From NCBI RefSeq assembly GCF_047160095.1, contig NZ_AP038785.1, positions 124,001 through 188,000 on the forward strand: a stretch of 64,000 nucleotides of DNA. The letters are read 5' to 3'. The stretch's first letter is position 1. Each line of letters begins with the position of its first letter. The notes under the pieces were generated by a model. That model was not told the DNA's origin and searched no databases. It saw only the letters and a program-made list of their open reading frames with translations. This stretch comes from Rodentibacter abscessus (GTDB taxonomy: Bacteria; Pseudomonadota; Gammaproteobacteria; Enterobacterales; Pasteurellaceae). The position numbers and the translations under genes are program-made. Below are positions 9,044 through 17,981 of the stretch, in pieces.

Positions 9044-9658
9044 ATGATTGGTCGTTTAAAAGGTATTTTATTAGAAAAACAACCGCCTGAAATTTTACTT
9101 GATGTGCAAGGTATTGGTTATGAGCTGCTTTTACCAATGACAAGTTTCTACAATTTGCCTGAGATTGGACAGGAAACCACCTTATTTACTCATCTTGTTG
9201 TACGTGAAGATGCGCATCTTTTATTTGGATTCTCACAAAAAACAGACCGCACTTTATTTCGTGAACTTATCAAAACCAATGGTGTTGGGCCTAAGTTAGC
9301 CCTTGCTATTTTATCGGCAATGTCTGTTGAGCAATTTGCTTACGCCATTGAACATGAAGAATTATCTAAGTTGACGAAAATTCCGGGAGTTGGTAAGAAA
9401 ACGGCAGAACGTTTATTGGTGGAATTAAAAGGTAAATTTAAAGGTGTAAAACAAAGCGATTTCTTTGTAGAAAGTTCCCATATTCCATCACCTTCTTCTG
9501 TCGTCTCGCATCAAGAAAGAGCGGGAGATGAAGCTATTGCCGCATTAATTGCACTTGGCTATAAAGCAACAGATGCAGAAAAAATGGTAAAACGTGTAGC
9601 AAAACCGGAATTAAGCAGTGAGCAGCTTATCCGAGAAGCATTAAAAGCGGCATTGTAG
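9044..9658 (+). CDS. ruvA: Holliday junction branch migration protein RuvA
   Basis: RuvA binds the four-way junction and loads the RuvB motor. MIGRLKGILLEKQPPEILLDVQGIGYEL is the N-terminal OB-fold. Two helix-hairpin-helix motifs follow (TNGVGPKLALAIL and IPGVGKKTAERLLVELK), and the C-terminal UBA-like domain (GDEAIAALIALGYK) contacts RuvB. The length of 204 aa is standard. It lies 8 bases before ruvB, so the two are co-transcribed. Confidence 0.96.
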   Translation: MIGRLKGILLEKQPPEILLDVQGIGYELLLPMTSFYNLPEIGQETTLFTHLVVREDAHLLFGFSQKTDRTLFRELIKTNGVGPKLALAILSAMSVEQFAYAIEHEELSKLTKIPGVGKKTAERLLVELKGKFKGVKQSDFFVESSHIPSPSSVVSHQERAGDEAIAALIALGYKATDAEKMVKRVAKPELSSEQLIREALKAAL

Positions 9659-9666
9659 GTGGGTAA

Positions 9667-10674
9667 ATGATTGAATCCGACAGAATTATCAGTGGTCAAG
9701 CAAAATTTGATGAAGAGATTATCGATCGAGCGATTCGTCCTAAATTGTTGACGGATTATGTGGGCCAGCCACAAGTACGCGAACAAATGGATATTTTCAT
9801 TAAAGCGGCAAAATTGCGCCAAGATGCGCTGGATCATTTGTTGATATTTGGTCCGCCGGGGCTGGGAAAAACAACCCTCGCTAACATTGTTGCAAACGAA
9901 ATGGGGGTGAATATTCGTACGACATCCGGTCCCGTATTGGAAAAAGCGGGTGATTTGGCGGCTATGTTGACTAATCTTGAACCGCATGATGTGTTGTTTA
10001 TTGATGAAATTCATCGTCTTTCTCCGGCGATTGAAGAAGTGCTTTATCCGGCAATGGAAGATTATCAGCTGGATATTATGATCGGAGAAGGGCCGGCGGC
10101 GCGCTCTATAAAATTAGATTTACCCCCTTTCACACTGGTGGGCGCAACAACGCGGGCAGGTTCTTTAACTTCCCCTTTGCGTGATCGTTTCGGTATCGTG
10201 CAACGTTTAGAGTTTTATTCCGTGGAAGATTTAACGTCTATTGTTGCACGAAGTGCAGACTGTTTGAATCTTGAATTAGAAAATAAAGGTGCTTTTGAGA
10301 TAGCGCGCCGTTCACGCGGTACGCCACGTATTGCAAACCGTTTATTACGCCGAGTACGGGATTATGCCGATGTGCGTAACGGTGGGATCATTTCCTTAGA
10401 AATTGCTAAACAAGCCCTTTCTATGTTGGATGTAGATAATGCGGGATTTGATTATTTAGATCGTAAATTGCTGACTGCAGTGATCGAACGATTTGACGGT
10501 GGACCGGTTGGGCTTGATAATCTTGCTGCAGCTATCGGGGAAGAACGGGATACGATTGAAGACGTATTAGAGCCTTATTTAATTCAGCAAGGTTTCTTAC
10601 AACGAACACCTCGTGGGCGTATAGCTACATCACAAACTTATCGACATTTTGGGCTGCAAAAATTGACGGATTAA
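9667..10674 (+). CDS. ruvB: Holliday junction branch migration ATPase RuvB
   Basis: AAA+ motor of branch migration. The Walker A is GPPGLGKTTLA, the Walker B LFIDEIHRL, sensor 1 GATTRAG, the arginine finger region LRDRFGIVQRLEFY, and the C-terminal winged helix includes TPRGRIATSQTYRHFG. The length of 335 aa is normal. An IS3-type transposase remnant begins only a few bases after its stop codon. Confidence 0.96.
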   Translation: MIESDRIISGQAKFDEEIIDRAIRPKLLTDYVGQPQVREQMDIFIKAAKLRQDALDHLLIFGPPGLGKTTLANIVANEMGVNIRTTSGPVLEKAGDLAAMLTNLEPHDVLFIDEIHRLSPAIEEVLYPAMEDYQLDIMIGEGPAARSIKLDLPPFTLVGATTRAGSLTSPLRDRFGIVQRLEFYSVEDLTSIVARSADCLNLELENKGAFEIARRSRGTPRIANRLLRRVRDYADVRNGGIISLEIAKQALSMLDVDNAGFDYLDRKLLTAVIERFDGGPVGLDNLAAAIGEERDTIEDVLEPYLIQQGFLQRTPRGRIATSQTYRHFGLQKLTD

Positions 10675-10677
10675 TTA

Positions 10678-10850
10678 AACAGAATAGAAAAACACTTACA
10701 TTTTGGCAATTCCGATGAGATTGCGCAAGCGGTAAGACATTATATTCATTATTATAATGAGGAACGGATACAACTAAAATTAAACGGTTCGAGCCCGGTA
10801 TAATATTGAGTTCCGACCGCTTTCTAGTTTGTCTAACTTTTTGGGAGAGC
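10678..10850 (+). pseudogene. Remnant of an IS3-family transposase 3' end
   Basis: The frame beginning at 10678 reads ...EIAQAVRHYIHYYNEERI and QLKLNGSSPV, then a stop at 10801. This is the standard C-terminal end of an IS3-family OrfB (integrase core: YNxxRIQxKLxGxSPVxYR), with a stop where the family has Q or E. More stops follow, and GTCTAACTTTTTGGG at ~10830 resembles an IS3-type terminal repeat. Only the last ~45 codons survive, directly abutting ruvB. Confidence 0.65.
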
Positions 10851-10907
10851 AAAAGAATAAAAATAAACCCACCTTATTAAAATAAAGCTGGGTTTATTAG
10901 CCGTTTG

Positions 10908-10930
10908 AAAAGGAAACCTTAGTTTCCCTT
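10908..10930 (-). terminator. Terminator of rho
   Basis: On the minus strand GGAAAC-TAAG-GTTTCC is followed by TTTTC. A second, longer inverted repeat (AATAAACCCA at 10862-10871 with TGGGTTTATT at 10889-10898) lies just beyond and may terminate transcription from either side. Confidence 0.65.
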
Positions 10931-10955
10931 TTTTCCCTCTGATGTTGAATAAATC

Positions 10956-12218
10956 TTACGATCTTTTCATAATTTCAAAAAACTCTTCGTTGGTTTTTGC
11001 CACACCGAGTTTATCAATAAGCCATTCCATTGCTTCCACTTCGCCCATCGGGTTAAGGATTTTACGAAGAATCCACATTTTTTGTAATTCATCAGGTGAA
11101 GTGAGCAAGTCTTCCTTACGTGTACCGGAGCGGTTGAAATCAATCGCAGGGAACACACGTTTTTCGGCAATTTTACGGGAAAGATGAAGTTCCATGTTAC
11201 CGGTTCCTTTAAATTCCTCAAAGATAACTTCATCCATTTTTGAACCGGTATCGACAAGTGCGGTTGCAATAATAGTTAAACTTCCGCCTTCTTCTACATT
11301 ACGTGCAGCACCAAAGAAGCGTTTTGGGCGGTGTAGAGCATTGGCATCCACACCACCGGATAAAATCTTGCCTGAAGCCGGAGTTACCGTATTGTAAGCG
11401 CGTGCCAAACGGGTAATTGAGTCAAGTAAAATCACCACATCTTTTTTGTGTTCCACAGAACGCTTTGCTTTTTCGATCACCATTTCCGCAACTTGTACGT
11501 GGCGGGCTGCCGGTTCATCAAAGGTTGAGGCAATTACTTCACCTTTTACCGAACGTTGCATTTCCGTTACTTCCTCCGGACGTTCATCAATGAGCAGGAC
11601 GATCAGTTCGCACTCCGGATAGTTATGGGTAATACTTTGTGCAATATTTTGTAACAGCATGGTTTTACCGGCTTTTGGCGGTGCAACAATCAAACCACGT
11701 TGACCTTTACCAATAGGGGAAGCCAAATCCAAAATACGTGCCGTTAAGTCTTCTGTCGAGCCGTTACCACGCTCCATTCTTAAACGAGAGTTTGCGTGCA
11801 ACGGCGTTAAGTTTTCAAATAAGATCTTACTCCGAGAAACTTCCGGTTTATCGTCATTGACTTGATCGACTTTCAATAATGCGAAATAGCGTTCACCTTC
11901 TTTAGGCGGGCGAATTTTACCTTCAATTTTATCACCGGTTTGAAGATTGAAGCGGCGAATTTGGCTAGGAGAAACGTAAATGTCATCAGGACCTGCAAGA
12001 TAGGAGCTATCGGCAGAACGGAGAAAACCAAAACCATCCGGTAAGATTTCCAACACGCCGCCACCGAAAATGTCTTCACCGCTTTTAGCGTGTTGTTTTA
12101 AAATTGCAAAGACAATATCTTGTTTGCGCAAACGTGCTAAATTTTCCAAGCCCATTTGCTCTTCACCTAGTCTCACTAAATCGGAAACGGGTGTATTTTT
12201 TAGTTCTGTTAAATGCAT
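10956..12218 (-). CDS. rho: Transcription termination factor Rho
   Basis: Hexameric RNA-dependent ATPase that ends transcription of unstructured RNAs. The 420-residue protein begins MHLTELKNTPVSDLVRLGE, has the cold-shock-like RNA-binding domain (DGFGFLRSADSSYLAGPDDIYVS), Walker A PPKAGKTMLL, Walker B VVILLDSITRLARAYN, and the secondary RNA-binding loops downstream. It has normal length and no anomalies. It is transcribed divergently from argH across a 473-bp gap that also holds ARG boxes and a palindromic repeat. Confidence 0.97.
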   Translation of the reverse strand: MHLTELKNTPVSDLVRLGEEQMGLENLARLRKQDIVFAILKQHAKSGEDIFGGGVLEILPDGFGFLRSADSSYLAGPDDIYVSPSQIRRFNLQTGDKIEGKIRPPKEGERYFALLKVDQVNDDKPEVSRSKILFENLTPLHANSRLRMERGNGSTEDLTARILDLASPIGKGQRGLIVAPPKAGKTMLLQNIAQSITHNYPECELIVLLIDERPEEVTEMQRSVKGEVIASTFDEPAARHVQVAEMVIEKAKRSVEHKKDVVILLDSITRLARAYNTVTPASGKILSGGVDANALHRPKRFFGAARNVEEGGSLTIIATALVDTGSKMDEVIFEEFKGTGNMELHLSRKIAEKRVFPAIDFNRSGTRKEDLLTSPDELQKMWILRKILNPMGEVEAMEWLIDKLGVAKTNEEFFEIMKRS

Positions 12219-12451
12219 AATGAATTAATTGTTGGGATTAATAAGAGTTGAATTATTGAATGGTGGGCAATTGCCCTAAAATCGTCGCGTAAGGTATCAC
12301 CAAAACGTCATTCTGTCTAGTTTTTGTTGTAAAAAAATTAATGTTTTTATGGTAAAGTGCGGTCAAAAATAACAGTATTTTTTCAAGGATTTTCGTGATT
12401 GATAAATAATGTTTATTGTATTGTATTATTTTTTTAACTATTTCATTGATT

Positions 12452-12490
12452 TATGCATAAATATGCATTAAATTGGAATAATTAATTATA
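12452..12490. promoter_or_regulatory. Probable tandem ARG boxes (ArgR operator)
   Basis: Two 18-bp imperfect palindromes, TATGCATAAATATGCATT (12452-12469) and TTGGAATAATTAATTATA (12473-12490), each match the ArgR consensus WNTNAATWWWWATTNANW with two mismatches. Their starts are exactly 21 bp apart, the spacing seen between paired ARG boxes in enteric bacteria. TATAAT at 12487-12492 overlaps the second box. They lie about 200 bp upstream of argH. Confidence 0.6.
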
Positions 12491-12626
12491 ATTTAATAGG
12501 GTATTATGTATTAGTCGCACAAAAAGAATTTTATATCCAATATTTATTGGGTAGGGTGCGTTGAGCTTTGCGTAACGCACCATTTCATTTGTTGGTGTGT
12601 TACGGCTTCGCCTAACGGGACTCTAC
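12491..12626 (+). repeat. Palindromic intergenic repeat, family 1, copy 1
   Basis: The core 12551-12626 starts GTAGGGTGCGTTGAGC and consists of two hairpins in tandem, each bounded by GGTGCGTT and AACGCACC-like arms. It is the reverse complement of copies at ~28980 and ~39887. The AT-rich part 12491-12550 (GTATTATGTATTAGT, TTTTATATCCAATATTTAT) also matches the flank of copy 2. The element lies between the ARG boxes and argH. An open frame across it (12597-12779) is not a gene. Confidence 0.8.
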
Positions 12627-12691
12627 GATGATTTGTGTAACTGTTACATATGTCGGTTTATACGGCTAAAAGTACAAATAGAGGATAAATT

Positions 12692-14065
12692 ATGGCACTT
12701 TGGGGTGGTCGCTTTACACAAGCTGCGGATAAGCGTTTTAAAGATTTTAATGATTCATTACGTTTTGACTATCGTTTAGCGGAACAGGATATTGAAGGGT
12801 CAATCGGTTGGTCTAAGGCTTTGGTTAAGGTGAATGTATTAACATCTGAAGAGCAGCAACAGCTTGAACAAGCCTTAAATGAATTGCTTATTGCAGTGCG
12901 GTCGAATCCGCAGGCGATTTTACAAGATGAAGCGGAAGATATTCATAGTTGGGTAGAAAGTAAACTTATCGACAAAGTGGGGAATCTCGGTAAAAAATTG
13001 CACACCGGTCGTAGTCGTAACGATCAAGTCGCACTTGATATTAAAATGTGGTGTAAACAACGTGTGGTTGAGCTACAAGAATCGATTCGTCATTTACAAC
13101 GTCATTTAGTGCAAACCGCAGAAAATACGCAAGAAGCCGTGATGCCGGGTTATACTCATTTGCAACGAGCCCAGCCGATTACTTTTGCACATTGGTGTAT
13201 GGCATACGTGGAAATGTTTGATCGCGATTACTCTCGTTTAACCGATGCATATAAACGAATGAATACTTGTCCGCTTGGTAGCGGTGCATTGGCAGGAACC
13301 GCTTATGCGGTGGATCGTGACGTTTTGGCACAGGATTTAGGTTTTGCATTTGCAACCCGTAATAGTTTGGACAGTGTTTCCGACCGAGATCACATTGTGG
13401 AATTACTTTCTACCGCATCATTGAGTATGGCGCATCTTTCCCGTTTTGCTGAGGATATGATTATTTTCAATAGCGGAGAAGCGAATTTTGTGGAATTATC
13501 CGATCGGGTGACATCAGGTTCATCATTAATGCCTCAAAAGAAAAATCCGGATGCTTGCGAATTGATTCGCGGTAAAGCAGGGCGTGTAATGGGGGCTTTA
13601 ACCGGTATGTTAATGACCTTGAAAGGCTTGCCACTGGCATACAACAAAGATATGCAAGAAGATAAAGAAGGGATTTTTGACGCTTTAGACACTTGGCAAG
13701 ACTGTGTGGATATGGCAACTTTCGTGTTAGATGAATTGAAAGTGAATGTCGAGCGTACTCGTGAAGCCGCCTTGAAAGGCTATTCAAATGCTACCGAACT
13801 GGCAGATTATCTTGTAGCGAAAGGCGTGCCATTCCGTGATTCTCATCATATTGTGGGTGAAACCGTGGTTTATGCTATTGAAAAAGGAAAAGGTTTGGAA
13901 GATCTTACCATTCCGGAATTTCGTCAATTTAGTGATGTAGTGGGTGATGATGTGTACGATATTCTCTCGCTCCAATCTTGTTTAGATAAACGCTGTGCGA
14001 AAGGTGGCGTTTCCCCATTGCGGGTGGCCGAAGCCATTGCAGAAGCAAAACAGCGATTTGCATAA
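12692..14065 (+). CDS. argH: Argininosuccinate lyase
   Basis: ArgH splits argininosuccinate into arginine and fumarate, the last step of arginine synthesis. The protein has 457 residues and starts MALWGGRFTQAADKRFKDFN. The fumarase/aspartase superfamily signature GSSLMPQKKNPD is near residue 275, and LHTGRSRNDQVALD and PGYTHLQRAQPITFAH are the other two conserved substrate regions. It stands alone (no argG beside it). The ARG boxes upstream suggest arginine repression. Confidence 0.96.
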   Translation: MALWGGRFTQAADKRFKDFNDSLRFDYRLAEQDIEGSIGWSKALVKVNVLTSEEQQQLEQALNELLIAVRSNPQAILQDEAEDIHSWVESKLIDKVGNLGKKLHTGRSRNDQVALDIKMWCKQRVVELQESIRHLQRHLVQTAENTQEAVMPGYTHLQRAQPITFAHWCMAYVEMFDRDYSRLTDAYKRMNTCPLGSGALAGTAYAVDRDVLAQDLGFAFATRNSLDSVSDRDHIVELLSTASLSMAHLSRFAEDMIIFNSGEANFVELSDRVTSGSSLMPQKKNPDACELIRGKAGRVMGALTGMLMTLKGLPLAYNKDMQEDKEGIFDALDTWQDCVDMATFVLDELKVNVERTREAALKGYSNATELADYLVAKGVPFRDSHHIVGETVVYAIEKGKGLEDLTIPEFRQFSDVVGDDVYDILSLQSCLDKRCAKGGVSPLRVAEAIAEAKQRFA

Positions 14066-14244
14066 ACTATAAGGAAATATCATCAATATCTTTGTCAGGG
14101 TCAGTAGTCATTTTTTTTAATCATTTCAATGAATTATGAGATATTATTATGCTACTGCGTTTCGTGGTTTTGTCGTAAGCGATTCAATTCAGATTCCCGC
14201 ATATCGACAAGTTGACGGCATTGTGCCACAAGTGTCACCAATGC

Positions 14245-14777
14245 AATATCAAAACGGCTCAGGTAATCGGTGGGGACATTAAGGATTTTACCGTACTTGA
14301 TCAGGACGGGCAGACGGTTTGTGCGGTAGCTTATCAGTTACATGAAACCATTCGTTTAAAATTAGGACGCCGTTTTGCTGATTATTTAAGCGATACCAAA
14401 GCGTAATGATCAGGGCAATCGGGTAGATTGGTATGTTCCTTTTGGAGCTGATCACCCTGATGGTAAATATTTCATTATTTCTTGGATATCCGCAGTGATG
14501 AAGAGCGTGATTCAGATTTGGCAGAGTTATGCCTGTTTGAACAAAAGGTTGTGAACCGGCTGATAATTTAGCACAAAATCTGAATTTAAAAGGTGATCAA
14601 CTGTTATTTTCTCGTTTATTAAATGGTTCGGTGAAGAATCTAGCTCGCCACAATGATTATAATTTTCTGCTAAAAGCATTACGTTTTCCAAGTGAGGATT
14701 ATGTTTATTTAGTGAATAATCGACCTGTGATTAGTTTTTGGGGATTTGTGGAGAAATATATCCGGTTTTGCCGATAA
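14245..14777 (+). pseudogene. Decayed gene resembling SrfA-family virulence-associated protein
   Basis: Three frames joined by at least three frameshifts give a coherent protein: DFTVLDQDGQTVCAVAYQL, HETIRLKLGRRFADYLSDTKA, then NRVDWYVPFGADHPDGKYFI, SDEERDSDLAEL, GDQLLFSRLLNG, and finally FPSEDYVYLVNNRPVISFWG. The order and wording resemble the SrfA family (the gene beside srfB and srfC in enterics and Pasteurellaceae) as I remember it. The middle is missing or shortened. The rest of the gap 14066-15037 holds a 47-codon minus-strand fragment (14705-14848, starting MSEQRLIIQLKKEIESAYKE) and an imperfect hairpin near 14855-14880. No intact gene is visible. Confidence 0.5.
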
Positions 14778-15037
14778 CGGTAGGCTTTTTCTTTATAAGC
14801 ACTTTCTATTTCTTTCTTTAGTTGGATGATTAGTCTCTGTTCAGACATATAAAAGTCCCCTAATCTTTGTTATGGGGAGCTTAGCTATTATTTAGTGGTT
14901 TTAATTTTTACTCAAGTGCTACATAATACCGAAAATATCAACCATTTTGTTTATTATGCCTAGACTTAGAGCAATTTGAAAAACTGGTATTATTTTTTCT
15001 GTAAGATATAAATTAAAAAAGATAAATCAGAGTTCTA

Positions 15038-17980
15038 TCAATTAAATAACTTTTTCCAAAACTCTTTTATAAATTTTCTCTCTTCTACAAATTCATTATC
15101 AGGAACTAGGGAAGGATTACCCAGTAAATTCAAATGATGTATTGTATTACGTAACTTAATATAGCATTGTTTTAACTTTTCACTGTCGCATCGGCTAATA
15201 ATATTAAGTTCAGCCATAGAATCAAAAATCCTGACGTTGTCTGACCATCTTGTAAGCGTTATATTTTGTGGTGCATTAGCAAGCATAAGATATTGGGCGA
15301 TAAATTCAATGTCCGTTATGCTCCCGCGATCTGTTTTTAGATTAAATTTTGTATCTTGAGAAGTTGAGGAATGCGTAAGCATTTTTTCTCGCATTTCTAC
15401 GACTTCCATTTTTAGTTTATTCGTATCGCGAGGGGTGGAGAGGACGCGTTGGCGAATGTCTTCAAATTTTTGGCGTAATGTTTGTTCTCCAAAAACGGAG
15501 CGGCTTCTTACCAATGCTTGTTTTTCCCATGTCCAGGCTTCGTTAAGTTGATAATTTTCAAATGAGGAAAATGAACACCCCAGCAAACCGGCATCGCCTG
15601 ATGGACGTAAACGCATATCTATATCATAAAGTACGCCGGCACTGGTATTGAGGCTAAAAATACTGATGATTTTCTGTGACAGTCGAAGATAAAATTGATT
15701 GCTGTCAATCGCTTTTTTACCACCGATAGTTTCACCTTCTACCGCATTATAAAGAAACACGAGATCGAGATCAGATTTATAGCCTAATTCAATTCCTCCT
15801 AGCTTGCCGTAACCAACGACTAAAAATCCTTTTTCATTATTTTGCAAATGTTGTGGGATACCAAAACGTGCCGAAACTTGTTTCCAAGCCAAATTAACGA
15901 CGGCATCAATGATTGTTTCAGCCAAATAAGTTAAATGATCACTGACTTTCATTGTTGGCAGAGCGCCTAAAATATCTGCCGCAGCTATGCGCAATAAAGT
16001 CGCTTTCTTAAATTGGCGCAGTGCATCAATGAACTGTTCTTCATCATCTTGGGGTAAACGCAACAAATATTGTTGAAGTTCATCGGGATATTGGGTAAAA
16101 GGTAAAGGATGGCGTAAACTTTCTATATTCAATAATTCATCAAGTAAAATAGGGTGTTTCGCCAGTTGCTCGGCTATAAGCTGAGATTGCGCACAAAGTT
16201 CGATCAGTTGCTGTAGTGATTGCGGGTTTTCCAGTAATAATTCTAGATAAGTTGTTCGGCTGGAAATTTTCTCAATAAGGTGCAAAATTCGAGGCAGTAA
16301 AGTGCAGTGATTTTTTTGTTTAAAAATTAAAGAAAAAACAGAAGGCATTAACCGACCTAGCACTTCTCGCCCACGATGGCCGATAATCCGACGGTTTAAA
16401 CTTTCTTTGAATTGCTCTAATCTATTTAATATTTCATCAATATGAGCCGGTTGAATTTCTGTCTCTTGCAACATTTGTTCAATTTCGTCAAAGTCCGCTT
16501 CAAGAAAATCCAGCCAGCGGTTTTCTTTTTCTGCGCTTTCTTCGTTTACATCACCGATAAGCTGAGTAAAAATTAACCGAACATTTTCTTGATGTTGCTG
16601 CAAAGTGCGGTAAAAATCTTGCCAATTTTCAATTGAATAAGTTATGTTTACCATCTTATTTTGCTCATTTAGGCAAGTGAAATGACGACAAGCTTCAATT
16701 AAACGTCGGCGGTCAGTGTCCCCTTCAGGTAAAGTTTGGGTCTGTTGATCGTTTATCGCCTGTAGTACATTTTCGACTCTTCGTAAAAAAATATAGCTTT
16801 CATGTAATGACTGACATTGTTTCCGTGGAATCAGCCCAAGTCTTGTTATTTCAGGTAATAGCTTGAGTAAACTATGTTGTTGTAAGCTAATTTCTCGCCC
16901 ACCGCGAATGAGTTGGAACACTTGCACGATAAATTCGATTTCACGGATTCCGCCTGCACCGAGTTTTATATTATCTTTAAGCCCGCGGCGACGAACTTCG
17001 CGTTCAATTTTGCTTTTCATTTCGCGCAGTGATTGGATTGCGCTGAAGTCAATATAACGGCGATAAACAAAAGGGCGAAGCATTTTTTGCAAGTGTGTGA
17101 TATGAGGATCGTTATCTTGTATGCCTAAGATACGCCCTTTAATCATCGCGTATCGTTCCCAATCACGCCCTTGGTCTTGATAATATTGCTCCATTGCCGC
17201 AAAACTGAGCACCAAGGCTCCACTTTCTCCGAATGGTCGTAAACGCATATCGGTACGATATACGAAACCATCGGAAGTAAAATCATTTAAGGCGTTGATT
17301 AAGCGCTGTCCTAATCGGGTAAAAAATTTTGTGTTATCTATACTTCTTCGTGCATTTGTGCCACGAATATCGGTTTCGCCTTGAGCTGGATAGGTAAAAA
17401 TGAGATCAATATCAGAAGAAAAATTGAGTTCAAATCCGCCCAATTTTCCCATTCCAAGAATATAAAGCTGCTGTGGCTTGCCTTGCTCATCAATAGGTGT
17501 ACCCATTTCCGTACAGGCTTGGCGGTAAAGCCAATCGCGCGCACCGATAATAAGGCTTTCCGCCAGTTGTGAAAGACGAATAAAAATTTGTTCTACGCCG
17601 GCAAGATTAAGGCTTTGGCAAAAGCTTAACTTTGTCATTTCGATGTTACGAAAAATACGTAGTGTTCTATAAAATGCTGTTTCGTCAGAAACAATCTCTA
17701 ATTGTGTATTTAAACGTTCCGCGTATTGATCACAATCCGAAAATTCAGGACTTTTTTCCCACCATTGTGCGAGCAAGTGCGGTTGTTTTTGTAAGACTTT
17801 TTCCACAAAATCAGACATCCCCACGGCATAGCCTAATCGCCCGATTGGATGGTTTTTATCTTTGTAATGCTGCTGGATTGTTTGAGTTAGCCGATTAGGA
17901 TCGATTTCCGAAAAGGATTGGCATAAGGTTGTGCCAAGAGTATTGAGTTTTTGTTCGATCAAGGGAAAAAGTGCGGTCAT
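15038..17980 (-). CDS. glnE: Bifunctional glutamine synthetase adenylyltransferase/deadenylase
   Basis: GlnE adds and removes AMP on glutamine synthetase in response to PII, tuning nitrogen assimilation. The 980-residue protein has two nucleotidyltransferase domains: GMGKLGGFELNFSSDIDLIF in the N-terminal half (deadenylylation) and GYGKLGGIELGYKSDLDLVF in the C-terminal half (adenylylation). Both carry the G(M/Y)GKxGGxEL and DxD metal motifs. The length fits H. influenzae GlnE. It is the last gene of the tsaE-amiB-mutL-miaA-glnE operon and starts one base after the miaA stop codon. Confidence 0.95.
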   Translation of the reverse strand: MTALFPLIEQKLNTLGTTLCQSFSEIDPNRLTQTIQQHYKDKNHPIGRLGYAVGMSDFVEKVLQKQPHLLAQWWEKSPEFSDCDQYAERLNTQLEIVSDETAFYRTLRIFRNIEMTKLSFCQSLNLAGVEQIFIRLSQLAESLIIGARDWLYRQACTEMGTPIDEQGKPQQLYILGMGKLGGFELNFSSDIDLIFTYPAQGETDIRGTNARRSIDNTKFFTRLGQRLINALNDFTSDGFVYRTDMRLRPFGESGALVLSFAAMEQYYQDQGRDWERYAMIKGRILGIQDNDPHITHLQKMLRPFVYRRYIDFSAIQSLREMKSKIEREVRRRGLKDNIKLGAGGIREIEFIVQVFQLIRGGREISLQQHSLLKLLPEITRLGLIPRKQCQSLHESYIFLRRVENVLQAINDQQTQTLPEGDTDRRRLIEACRHFTCLNEQNKMVNITYSIENWQDFYRTLQQHQENVRLIFTQLIGDVNEESAEKENRWLDFLEADFDEIEQMLQETEIQPAHIDEILNRLEQFKESLNRRIIGHRGREVLGRLMPSVFSLIFKQKNHCTLLPRILHLIEKISSRTTYLELLLENPQSLQQLIELCAQSQLIAEQLAKHPILLDELLNIESLRHPLPFTQYPDELQQYLLRLPQDDEEQFIDALRQFKKATLLRIAAADILGALPTMKVSDHLTYLAETIIDAVVNLAWKQVSARFGIPQHLQNNEKGFLVVGYGKLGGIELGYKSDLDLVFLYNAVEGETIGGKKAIDSNQFYLRLSQKIISIFSLNTSAGVLYDIDMRLRPSGDAGLLGCSFSSFENYQLNEAWTWEKQALVRSRSVFGEQTLRQKFEDIRQRVLSTPRDTNKLKMEVVEMREKMLTHSSTSQDTKFNLKTDRGSITDIEFIAQYLMLANAPQNITLTRWSDNVRIFDSMAELNIISRCDSEKLKQCYIKLRNTIHHLNLLGNPSLVPDNEFVEERKFIKEFWKKLFN

Positions 17981-17981
17981 T

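Noticed and set aside
10625..10852. 75-codon minus-strand frame after ruvB
   Set aside because: It is the complement of the IS3 transposase remnant, which reads sensibly on the plus strand.
12597..12779. 60-codon frame upstream of argH
   Set aside because: It runs through the palindromic repeat into argH in another frame; base composition and start are not gene-like.
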